This document shows positions 8,715-16,085 of a DNA stretch of 64,000 bases, piece by piece. The stretch lies in contig NZ_NIZW01000032.1 in the NCBI RefSeq assembly GCF_002727185.1, forward strand, positions 1 through 64,000, in the 5' to 3' direction. The number at the start of each line of letters is the position of its first letter. The stretch's first letter is position 1. Under the pieces are notes generated by a model that saw only the letters and a program-made list of their open reading frames with translations, had not been told where the DNA came from and searched no databases. Origin of the DNA: Rhodopirellula bahusiensis. Lineage in GTDB: Bacteria > Planctomycetota > Planctomycetia > Pirellulales > Pirellulaceae. The position numbers and the translations under genes are program-made.

Positions 8715-9218
8715 ATGGGACAACTTCAAGATGTGGGCGAAGCCGATGGTTGGCGATGTTGGTTGTGCGACGAACCGGTGGATCCCGACATGTCGCCCAA
8801 CGACCCTCGCGGTGCGAGCTTGGACACACGCATCAGCAAGGGCCGAGCCAAGAAAAAGAAACAGGACAAAGGTGACCTGCCGACCGAACGCTTGGCTCAC
8901 AAGAGTTGCAACACGGGCAAAGGGTCCAACGATCCAGTCGTGCCTTGGCCGGATCATCTCATCGTTGTCGATCCCGCTCCGATCATCGCGGCAGCCGAGC
9001 GGTTGCAGCGAAAAGGTGGTCGCGAGGCGATGGCTCGTTGCCCGACCCGCGAAGATGCCGACGCGGTGGCCGAGTGGCTCTTCGATCGACTTTCACGGCT
9101 CGCACCGGGGCTGAAAGTGCAAACGGAAATCACCAACACCGGCGGCCAGCACTTAGAACCTATCCGAAAACCTCGCCAAACCCCGCAAATCAGGGGGCAA
9201 GAGAGGGTTTTCGGATAG
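8715..9218 (+). CDS. HNH-like zinc-binding protein with C-terminus rewritten by a mobile element
   Basis: A 167-residue protein. Near the N-terminus WRCWLCDEPVDP gives a CxxC knuckle, and LAHKSCNTGKG gives the second half of an HNH-like zinc site (H-x2-CN), as in HNH endonucleases, though the central catalytic histidine pair is not obvious. The last residues after GGQHL (EPIRKPRQTPQIRG...) are encoded inside a 65-bp inverted-repeat element inserted at 9157. Removing the element with one copy of its CTTAG duplication would give ...GGQHLVSLRTN and a stop at 9246. The gene may still function since only the tail changed. Confidence 0.65.
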   Translation: MGQLQDVGEADGWRCWLCDEPVDPDMSPNDPRGASLDTRISKGRAKKKKQDKGDLPTERLAHKSCNTGKGSNDPVVPWPDHLIVVDPAPIIAAAERLQRKGGREAMARCPTREDADAVAEWLFDRLSRLAPGLKVQTEITNTGGQHLEPIRKPRQTPQIRGQERVFG

Positions 9219-9221
9219 GTT
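9157..9221. mobile_element. 65-bp miniature inverted-repeat element with 5-bp target duplication
   Basis: Perfect 16-bp terminal inverted repeats AACCTATCCGAAAACC (9157-9172) and GGTTTTCGGATAGGTT (9206-9221) enclose about 33 bases. Both ends are flanked by CTTAG (9152-9156 and 9222-9226), a perfect 5-bp direct repeat that looks like a target-site duplication. It carries no gene and needs a transposase in trans. It supplies the last 20 codons and stop of the HNH-like gene. Confidence 0.75.
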
Positions 9222-9307
9222 CTTAGTCAGCTTGCGGACCAATTAGGATTATCGAACTGAACTTCTCGACAATTGTGATCGCCCGAACACCGCGGAGAGG
9301 ATGCCAA

Positions 9308-9564
9308 ATGAAAGACGGTTCTGAAACGCCATCGTTGCCTGAGCCTCACGATGCAGAGACGCTTGCCAGCCTCAACCGCAAGCGGCCGAAAAGCAGTGCG
9401 ATCGACTCGCAAAAGCAACCGACTGCGCACCGATTCTGGAGTTATACATCGAGAGCTTGGCAGAGCTGAACTCCGATCCAACACCGGAACAAATCGACGG
9501 CTTTGCCTCGTTCCCAGCAAAAGGCAAAGTGGCAACGCTGCTGAAAAAACTGACCAGTCAGTAG
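9308..9564 (+). pseudogene. Probable frameshifted small gene
   Basis: An ATG at 9308 opens a frame reading MKDGSETPSLPEPHDAETLA, but the more protein-like part lies one frame over: QAAEKQCDRLAKATDCAPIL, ELYIESLAELNSDPTPEQID and FASFPAKGKVATLLKKLTSQ, ending at TAG 9564. The second frame has no usable start of its own. This fits a small protein (about 85 residues) broken by a frameshift near 9360-9380. A sequencing error or chance cannot be excluded. No family recognised. Confidence 0.35.
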
Positions 9565-9657
9565 GGTATGTGAACGAGCCACCGCTTCCGATCGTGCAAA
9601 CTCAACGGTTGAAATCCGTGGATAGCGAGACCTGCGAGCTGACCAGATGAGGTCATG

Positions 9658-10962
9658 CTAGATGGGTGACGCTTCTGCAATCGGTTTGTGTTCTTTGATT
9701 GGATTGCAATCTTCGCCAGGCTCGCAAGCGTCTTCTCCGAGCACGACGGCGAACGCATACGTGGCATCAAAGCTCGCGAAGATTTTCCTTTGCACGATCA
9801 GCAACGGGACTGCCAGGAAGACGCCGGACAATCCCCAAAGGAATCCCCAGAACGCGACCGCTATGAGCACCACGACTGGGCCGACTTTCAGTGTCTTGCC
9901 CAGAACGGTCGGAGTGACGAATTGGCCTTCGATCGCGGTGGTCAGCCAAAACGCAAACGCTGTCAAGCTCGCTCGGCCCATCGTATCGAACGAACTGGCG
10001 GCTGCGAGAAAGACGATTGATGTGGCAGCCAATGGACCGACGTAAGGAATGAAATTGAACAAAGCAGCGGTCACACCCCAGAGGACCGGCGTCGGCATGC
10101 CAACCATCCACATTACGATCGTGACCGCCACACCCAGTCCGATGTTGATGCAGGTGATCTGCGCAAGATAACGTCCGACGCTTTGCTGGATGTCGCCGAT
10201 CTTGTTCAAGACTTCGCCGCGTGTGTTCGCGTTGGGAAGGACTCCGAGCGTTCGGTTCAGCAGATCGTCGCCCGTCGACAACATGAAGAATGTCAGCACC
10301 GCGATTGCGGCGACGAATGCGAGCATTTGACCTGTCTGGTTGATCATCACGGTTTCCTCCACGATGGATGGCTTTTGGTAAGCCACCTCGATTCGCGGTT
10401 GGTCGTTCTTCAGGGGAACAGTTGCATCGTCCACCGCCGTGCCCGCTCGATCGACCGCGGTAAGAGGTTCCGCGACCGATTGAAACTTGCTCCGAATCGT
10501 GTGGAGGCTTTCGGGTGCCGAGGTGATCCATTGCTGCGCCGGCGAATAGAGCAATGCAACGATCAACGCGAGCGAAGAGAACAGCCCGATGATCAACAAT
10601 GCACTGGCGGCCGCCTGTGGAACGCCCCACCGACAAATCTTGGCCTCGATTGGTCGAAGCGTCAGATAAGCGAGCGATGCGATCGCGATTGGTACCAGCA
10701 GATCGGTCGCGACATAGAGCGTGCCCAACGTCAAGATGGCCGCGATCGCCGTGACCATGCCTCGTGTCCAACGATCGCCGCGACCAGGAAGCGTCGACGA
10801 TGACGCCGAATCACGACGCGGATGAGGCGTTTCGGTTTGATGAGATGAATCGTGTAGGAACGGTTCGGTGGCGGCGGCAGGAGTCGAACCAGAATCGATC
10901 CTGTAGTTGATCGCTTTGGCACTCGCGGTAGTGATTTCTGGTTGATCGGGAGCGTTTTTCAT
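9658..10962 (-). CDS. AI-2E family transporter (PerM-like permease)
   Basis: A 434-residue inner-membrane protein. After a 60-residue polar N-terminal extension come paired helices (GMVTAIAAILTLGTLYVATD and following), a soluble middle region, then the family signature helices: MLAFVAAIAVLTFFMLSTGD, GLGVAVTIVMWMVGMPTP, LWGVTAALFNFIPYVGPLAA and VAFWGFLWGLSGVFLAVPLL. The N-F-I-P-Y-(V/I)-G-P motif is diagnostic of the AI-2E/PerM (UPF0118) family, whose members export small molecules or act as ion antiporters. The ATG at 10962 is chosen because upstream residues look random. The substrate is unknown. Confidence 0.9.
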   Translation of the reverse strand: MKNAPDQPEITTASAKAINYRIDSGSTPAAATEPFLHDSSHQTETPHPRRDSASSSTLPGRGDRWTRGMVTAIAAILTLGTLYVATDLLVPIAIASLAYLTLRPIEAKICRWGVPQAAASALLIIGLFSSLALIVALLYSPAQQWITSAPESLHTIRSKFQSVAEPLTAVDRAGTAVDDATVPLKNDQPRIEVAYQKPSIVEETVMINQTGQMLAFVAAIAVLTFFMLSTGDDLLNRTLGVLPNANTRGEVLNKIGDIQQSVGRYLAQITCINIGLGVAVTIVMWMVGMPTPVLWGVTAALFNFIPYVGPLAATSIVFLAAASSFDTMGRASLTAFAFWLTTAIEGQFVTPTVLGKTLKVGPVVVLIAVAFWGFLWGLSGVFLAVPLLIVQRKIFASFDATYAFAVVLGEDACEPGEDCNPIKEHKPIAEASPI

Positions 10963-11157
10963 CGTCCGTGGTGCCTGCGATTGAGGTTCAAAGTCCGAAG
11001 ATATGCAGAGACGACGCAATCTTCATACCGACCTGGCATGTGGATTGCATTGCAGTTCCGTCGCGGTCGATGTTCGGCTGTATGTCGCTTCGATGAACGA
11101 GTGGCAGCGTCGGGTTTTTACGTATTGGCGATTGATTTCCATCGGGGTTGAAGCAAC

Positions 11158-11817
11158 ATGCATGCGATCAGTGCAGGGCCGAGTGAAGCGGGCATCCGGC
11201 CGACATTTGCCACGCGTGCGTTTTATGTCTTGAGGGCATGGATGCAGGCTCCGTTGGATGTCGCTACCCTCTGCCCGAGTTCACCCTACCTGACGCGGAA
11301 ACTCGCCAACCGCGATTGTGTGAGAAACGCACGCTGTGTGATCGAACTAGGGCCAGGAGCCGGGGGCACGACCCAGGGCTTGCTCGAATTCATGCGACCC
11401 GACGCAAAGCTGCTGGCGGTTGAAAAATCGACAGTGTTTGCTCCGCCTCTTCACGAGATCCAAGATCCACGGTTGGAGGTTGCGATCGATGACGCTTGTT
11501 CGCTAGCGGAGATCGCTGCGAGACATGAATGCGGATCAGTTGACGCGGTTGTTTCGGGGGTGCCATTCAGCAGCATGCCACCCGCGATCGCAGAAACTAT
11601 CGCTCAGTCCATTCATCAGGTCTTGCGACCGGGCGGAGTGTTCGTGGCCTATCAGATTCGCAACCATGTCGAAGAATTTGCACGGCCGCTGTTTGGTCCC
11701 GCGAAGACGGAAGCTGTTCCCTTCAACTTGCCTCCGCTGACGTTGTACACGTGGACGAAAGAGTGTGCCGATCAACGCGACCAGGAAAATCGCGTCGATT
11801 GTCGTAGTCTCGTGTAA
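11158..11817 (+). CDS. SAM-dependent methyltransferase, phospholipid N-methyltransferase-like
   Basis: A 219-residue class I methyltransferase. Motif I is CVIELGPGAGGTTQGLLEFM (residues 60-79), the acidic end of strand 2 is LLAVEKS, and VSGVPFSSMPP takes the place of the SGLPL-x-x-(M/L)P segment typical of PmtA-type phosphatidylethanolamine N-methyltransferases and relatives of the rRNA dimethylase fold. LRPGGVFVAYQI follows. This suggests methylation of a lipid headgroup or small amine, but the substrate is inferred from loose similarity. It lies between the permease and a copper-binding protein with no clear operon partner. Confidence 0.75.
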   Translation: MHAISAGPSEAGIRPTFATRAFYVLRAWMQAPLDVATLCPSSPYLTRKLANRDCVRNARCVIELGPGAGGTTQGLLEFMRPDAKLLAVEKSTVFAPPLHEIQDPRLEVAIDDACSLAEIAARHECGSVDAVVSGVPFSSMPPAIAETIAQSIHQVLRPGGVFVAYQIRNHVEEFARPLFGPAKTEAVPFNLPPLTLYTWTKECADQRDQENRVDCRSLV

Positions 11818-11968
11818 TGGCGCCATCACAGTCCCCTGTGATGTTTTGCTTGCCATTTTGTTTGAGTTGAATGTCCGTTGTTCGTGGTTGCTCAGTGGTA
11901 TGCGGGTTGCAGCCGAGGAGAGTCGCGGCAACTCGGCCGCATGAAGTCACTCCAACGGAGAAACCTGA

Positions 11969-12301
11969 ATGAGTACTGCAACCGCATCCATGCAAGAATG
12001 CATCCAGAACTGTCAAGAATGCCGAACCACTTGCGCCGACATGTTGACTAGCCACTGTCTCGTCGAAGGTGGTGACCATGTGGAGCAATCGCACGTCAAG
12101 CTGATGCTCGATTGCATCGCGGCATGCAACGCCTGCGTGGATTTCATGAGCAGGAACAGCGATCATCATTCGCTCTACTGCCGAGCCTGCGCCGAAATCT
12201 GCAAAGCGTGTGCGGAGAGTTGCGAAAAGGTCGGTGGAATGGACAAGTGCGTTGAGTGCTGCCGAAAGTGCGAACAAAGCTGTTCGTCGATGGCCGCATA
12301 A
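11969..12301 (+). CDS. Four-helix-bundle copper-binding protein (Csp / DUF326)
   Basis: A 110-residue protein with 18 cysteines spaced along helices: CIQNCQECRTTC, CIAACNACVDF, YCRACAEICKACAESC and CVECCRKCEQSC. This pattern matches the Csp copper-storage family, in which four helices pack around a core lined with Cys and His that holds many Cu(I) ions. There is no signal peptide, so it is of the cytosolic Csp3 type. Histidines at the HVEQSH and DHHS segments fit the family's core entrance. It probably buffers copper. No copper regulator is adjacent. Confidence 0.9.
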   Translation: MSTATASMQECIQNCQECRTTCADMLTSHCLVEGGDHVEQSHVKLMLDCIAACNACVDFMSRNSDHHSLYCRACAEICKACAESCEKVGGMDKCVECCRKCEQSCSSMAA

Positions 12302-12431
12302 CGGCCAGCTTGTCGATTGAAAGTGCACTGAGGGTTGGAGCGAGAGTCTCGCAGATAATTGGCACTTTTCGGTATGTGATGTGCATGGTTCGTTGCCGTC
12401 GCATCAATCATTCGTACCGGAAGTTTCAAAC

Positions 12432-13118
12432 ATGCAAGTCCTTACCACGCAGTGCCCTTACTGCCAACGCGAAGTCGACAGCACGATCGAGCATCTCGAT
12501 GGGCCAGTGGTCTGTCCAAGTTGCCAAAAGCCATTCGAGATGGAGATGCCAACCGCTGTGGTGACCTCGGTCCACGAGGTCGAAGAAGAAGCGGCACGCG
12601 AAAGCAAAATGGCATCGGAGCCAGCCGAACGCACATTGGTTGATGTTCATCCGGTTGTCTTTCGAGCCCGCCCCATCGCCACGATCGTTTGTGCCGTCGT
12701 GGGGCTCGTTGCAGTGACGTTGCTCATCATGTCAGTCACCGGCATGTCGCTGGCAGGTTATTCGTTGGGCGAAGCCATGGTGCTCGGTCCGGCCTCCATT
12801 GTGGTCTGGTTGGGAACGGTGGCTTTGCTCGTGGTCGCGGGCATGATCGGTTACTGGACGTTGCTGAGCCGATTCACCACTTTGACCGTCACCGACGATC
12901 GCACCATCTACCGCGAGGGCATCGTTTCGCGAGATACATCAGAAGTCCAGCACGACGACGTTCGCAACATCCAACTCGATCAATCGTTCGCTCAGCGATT
13001 GCTCAACGTCGGAGGCATTGGCATCTCCAGTTCGGGACAAGACGACCTGGAGGTCGTTGCAAAGGGGCTTCCTCATCCAAAGCGAATCATCGATCTCATT
13101 CGCGAAAATCAGGATTGA
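12432..13118 (+). CDS. PH-domain (YdbS/YdbT-like) membrane protein with zinc ribbon
   Basis: A 228-residue protein. Residues 8-31 form a zinc ribbon (CPYCQ ... VCPSCQKPF). After an acidic linker come two membrane helices (about 80-105 and 118-140). The C-terminal domain (YREGIVSRDTSEVQHDDVRN, then IQLDQSFAQRLLNVGGIGIS) matches bacterial PH domains of the bPH2/YdbT type, including the Q-R-x-L-x-V-G-x-I/G motif. The zinc ribbon addition is common in planctomycete versions. The start at 12432 is chosen because the ribbon begins there and upstream codons look random. Cellular role unknown. Confidence 0.85.
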   Translation: MQVLTTQCPYCQREVDSTIEHLDGPVVCPSCQKPFEMEMPTAVVTSVHEVEEEAARESKMASEPAERTLVDVHPVVFRARPIATIVCAVVGLVAVTLLIMSVTGMSLAGYSLGEAMVLGPASIVVWLGTVALLVVAGMIGYWTLLSRFTTLTVTDDRTIYREGIVSRDTSEVQHDDVRNIQLDQSFAQRLLNVGGIGISSSGQDDLEVVAKGLPHPKRIIDLIRENQD

Positions 13119-13383
13119 ACGGTCGCGGGTTGAATCCTGGAATTATTTGTCTCAGGAGAGGTGACCGGCCCGAGAGAGGCTCGGCAAGCCGATTGCGTCG
13201 TAGTTCATGGCTCATTTTGAGGTCGTCCTTTGATCACTCGCCGTTTGTCTACCATGGGACGGACTGATGATACCTATGTACTGAACTGATGAGCGTGATT
13301 AACAGAAAGATCGACCATCGATTGCCAACGTTTGACCGTTGTTGCGATCGTGTACTCTTCCTTCGGTCCGCGGCGGATCGAAC

Positions 13384-14448
13384 GTGATTTTGGAATCGAC
13401 ACAGGCTGGTTTGTATTGTTCGCTGGGCGGTTTCTACATCGATCCCAGTCGCCCGGTCGAGCGCGCCGTCGTCAGTCACGCTCACACCGATCACGCTCGA
13501 TGGGGATGTCGACACTACTTGGCTGCCAAACCGAGCGAGCATCTCCTGCGAATGCGAATGAACGACGATGCGGAGTTCGAGTTCCTTGAGTATGGCGAAT
13601 CCATCTCGATCGGCGGCGTCAAAGTCAGCTTTCATCCAGCGGGACACATGCTGGGGTCCGCGCAGATTCGACTGGAGTATCGCGGTCGCGTGGAAGTCGT
13701 CACCGGCGATTACAAACTCGGGGAAGATCCAACCTGTGAGAGCTGGGAACCGATCCGCTGTCATTTGCTGGTGACTGAATCAACGTTTGGGTTGCCGGTC
13801 TATCGATGGCGACCAGAGTCCGAAACGACTTCGGCCATCAACGAGTGGTGGCGGCAGAACCGAGACGAAGGGAAGTGTTCCGTTATTTATGGGTATGCGG
13901 TCGGGAAAAGCCAAAGACTGCTCGCCAGTTTGGATGCAGGCATCGGTCCGATCTACACCCATGGCGCGGTCGAAAAAGGCACCGAAGCGTATCGGCAATC
14001 CGGCGTCGCGATGCCATCGACGACCTACGTGGGCTCGATCGAAGGGAAACACGACTGGCAGGGCGGGATGGTCGTTGCAGTCCCCAGTGCACATGGGACC
14101 CCGTGGATGCGGAGGTTTGGACGAATCTCCACCGCGATGGCCAGCGGATGGATGGCAATCCGCGGAGCGAGGCGACGTCGCAGTGTGGATCGAGGTTTCG
14201 TGGTGAGCGATCATGTGGATTGGCCGTCGCTATTGAAAGCGGTTGAACTTTGCGATCCAGAAACCGTTTGGGTCACGCACGGTTACAGTGCCGTGGTTGC
14301 ACGCTATCTGAACGAACAAGGTCGCAATGCAGAAGTTCTCGAGCGGGCAGATCGCGGCGAAGACGAGGACGAAGCGATCGCTGGCGTACCAGATGCTGAA
14401 AGTGACGTTTCGGCGGGCGCCACCGATGAAGGCAGGTCCGAGCCATGA
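13384..14448 (+). CDS. Ligase-associated DNA exonuclease (metallo-beta-lactamase fold)
   Basis: A 354-residue nuclease and first gene of the ligase-associated repair operon. SHAHTDHARWG gives the HxHxDH metal site (His32, His34, Asp36, His37); GHMLGSAQI, TGDYKLGEDPTCESWEP, TESTFGLP, PSAHGTPWMRRFG, ASGWMAIRGARRRRSVDRGF and SDHVDWP are family blocks. In the characterised bacterial cluster the homologue is a Mn-dependent DNA exonuclease. A GTG is used as start since family similarity begins just after; a TTG at 13339 is possible. Its stop overlaps the ligase ATG, and the last 30 residues form an acidic tail. Confidence 0.9.
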   Translation: MILESTQAGLYCSLGGFYIDPSRPVERAVVSHAHTDHARWGCRHYLAAKPSEHLLRMRMNDDAEFEFLEYGESISIGGVKVSFHPAGHMLGSAQIRLEYRGRVEVVTGDYKLGEDPTCESWEPIRCHLLVTESTFGLPVYRWRPESETTSAINEWWRQNRDEGKCSVIYGYAVGKSQRLLASLDAGIGPIYTHGAVEKGTEAYRQSGVAMPSTTYVGSIEGKHDWQGGMVVAVPSAHGTPWMRRFGRISTAMASGWMAIRGARRRRSVDRGFVVSDHVDWPSLLKAVELCDPETVWVTHGYSAVVARYLNEQGRNAEVLERADRGEDEDEAIAGVPDAESDVSAGATDEGRSEP

Positions 14449-16085
14449 TCCAGTTCGCTCAGCTTTACAACGCGTTGGATTCGACGACAAAGACCAACGA
14501 AAAGATCGCAGCCATGTCGGCCTACTTTAGCGACGCCGATGGTCTGGATGCGGCTTGGGCGATCCACTTCCTTTCTGGAAGCAAGCTTCGCCAACTTGTG
14601 CCAACGAAGCTGTTGCGGGCTTGGGCAGCGGAGCAGGCAGGGATTCCTGACTGGCTGTTTGATGAGTCGTACCACTCGGTCGGTGACCTGGCCGAAACGC
14701 TCACGCTGACGGTTCCGCCAGGTGAGATGCAGCACGACGATAGTCTCGCATTTTGGATCACTCAGAAGTTGATGCCGCTTCGGAAGATGGACGAGCGAGA
14801 GCAGCGAAGCGCAGTTCTTTCGATCTGGAATGAAACGCCAGCTGACATCCGCTTCGTGGTAATGAAACTGATCACCGGTGCCTTTCGCGTGGGCGTGAGC
14901 AAACGTCTTGTGACCCGTGCGGTCGCGAATCAATTCGAAGTGCCCGCGGATGTGATTGCACACCGATTAATGGGCAACTGGGATCCATCAGCAGACTTTT
15001 TCGAGAGACTGATTGATTCCGACACGCAAGACACCATCATCAGCCAGCCGTACCCATTTTGTTTGGCGCACCCGATCGACAATGAAGCAGGGCCCGAGCC
15101 GTTGGGCGATGCGAACAATTACATCGCGGAATGGAAATGGGATGGGATTCGAGCGCAAGTGATTCGTCGCTCCGGCGAGACCTTCATTTGGTCTCGCGGT
15201 GAAGAGATGATGGAGGATCGTTGGCCCGAAATTGAAGCGGCTGCCGAGCACTTGCCCGACGGCACCGTGATCGACGGAGAGATTTTGGCTGCAACAGCGG
15301 AAGGCGAGGTGCTTCCGTTCGCCAAGCTTCAGAAACGAATCAGTCGTAAAACGGTCGGCAAGAAACTGCTCGCCGAAGTCCCTGTCACCTTCCATGCGTT
15401 TGATCTTTTGGAACACGATGGGGACGACGTTCGTTCACTTACTTTCGATCAACGCCGTCAGCACTTGAAGAAGGTTTTGGGGGCAGTGGATCACCCAAAC
15501 ATTTGCATGACCAAGCTGATCAGTGGATCGTCGTGGGAAGATTGGAGCACGATCCGTGAGACGAGCCGCGAAAATTTTGCGGAAGGATTGATGTTGAAAA
15601 GAAAGGATGCGGCTTACGATGTTGGCCGAGTTCGCGGTACATGGTGGAAGTGGAAAGTCGATCCGTACACGATCGACGCGGTTCTGATCTATGCACAAAA
15701 GGGTCACGGGAAGCGTGCGAGTTTGTACACGGATTACACGTTCGCGTTGTGGGACCAGGAGAAACTGGTCCCATTTGCAAAAGCGTACAGCGGATTGACG
15801 GACGCTGAGATTCGGAAAGTCGATCGCTTTGTTCGCACCAATACGAAGGAAGCGTTCGGGCCAGTGCGAAGCGTCACGCCTGAATTGGTCATGGAGCTGG
15901 CGTTTGAAGGATTGCAACGTAGTTCGCGGCACAAGAGCGGAGTAGCGACTCGGTTTCCGAGAATTGTTCGCTGGCGTCACGACAAGAAGGCTGCCGATGC
16001 AAATCGTTTGGACGAGCTAATCGAGTTGCTTCCGATGGAGTCGGACACGCCACCAGCGATTGAATCGAAGAACGGTCAGCGTTGA
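14445..16085 (+). CDS. ATP-dependent DNA ligase (ligase-associated system)
   Basis: A 546-residue ligase. Motif I is AEWKWDGIRAQVIR with Lys231 as the adenylated residue; further blocks include IWSRGEEMMEDRWPE, GTVIDGEILA, TFHAFDLLEHDG, EGLMLKRKDAAYDVGR and WWKWKVDPYTIDAVLIYAQ (motifs III-V). The N-terminal DNA-binding domain (residues 1-200) and C-terminal OB domain are complete. It belongs to the ATP-dependent type found with the Lhr-like helicase, additional to the NAD-dependent replicative ligase. ATGA overlap with the exonuclease gene and a four-base overlap with the helicase gene indicate one transcript and likely translational coupling. Confidence 0.93.
   Translation: MIQFAQLYNALDSTTKTNEKIAAMSAYFSDADGLDAAWAIHFLSGSKLRQLVPTKLLRAWAAEQAGIPDWLFDESYHSVGDLAETLTLTVPPGEMQHDDSLAFWITQKLMPLRKMDEREQRSAVLSIWNETPADIRFVVMKLITGAFRVGVSKRLVTRAVANQFEVPADVIAHRLMGNWDPSADFFERLIDSDTQDTIISQPYPFCLAHPIDNEAGPEPLGDANNYIAEWKWDGIRAQVIRRSGETFIWSRGEEMMEDRWPEIEAAAEHLPDGTVIDGEILAATAEGEVLPFAKLQKRISRKTVGKKLLAEVPVTFHAFDLLEHDGDDVRSLTFDQRRQHLKKVLGAVDHPNICMTKLISGSSWEDWSTIRETSRENFAEGLMLKRKDAAYDVGRVRGTWWKWKVDPYTIDAVLIYAQKGHGKRASLYTDYTFALWDQEKLVPFAKAYSGLTDAEIRKVDRFVRTNTKEAFGPVRSVTPELVMELAFEGLQRSSRHKSGVATRFPRIVRWRHDKKAADANRLDELIELLPMESDTPPAIESKNGQR

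Noticed and set aside
9767-10771. Second minus-strand frame of 334 codons inside the permease gene
   Set aside because: Same strand, other frame; hydrophilic Arg/Asp/His-rich, while the overlapping frame has clear permease helices.
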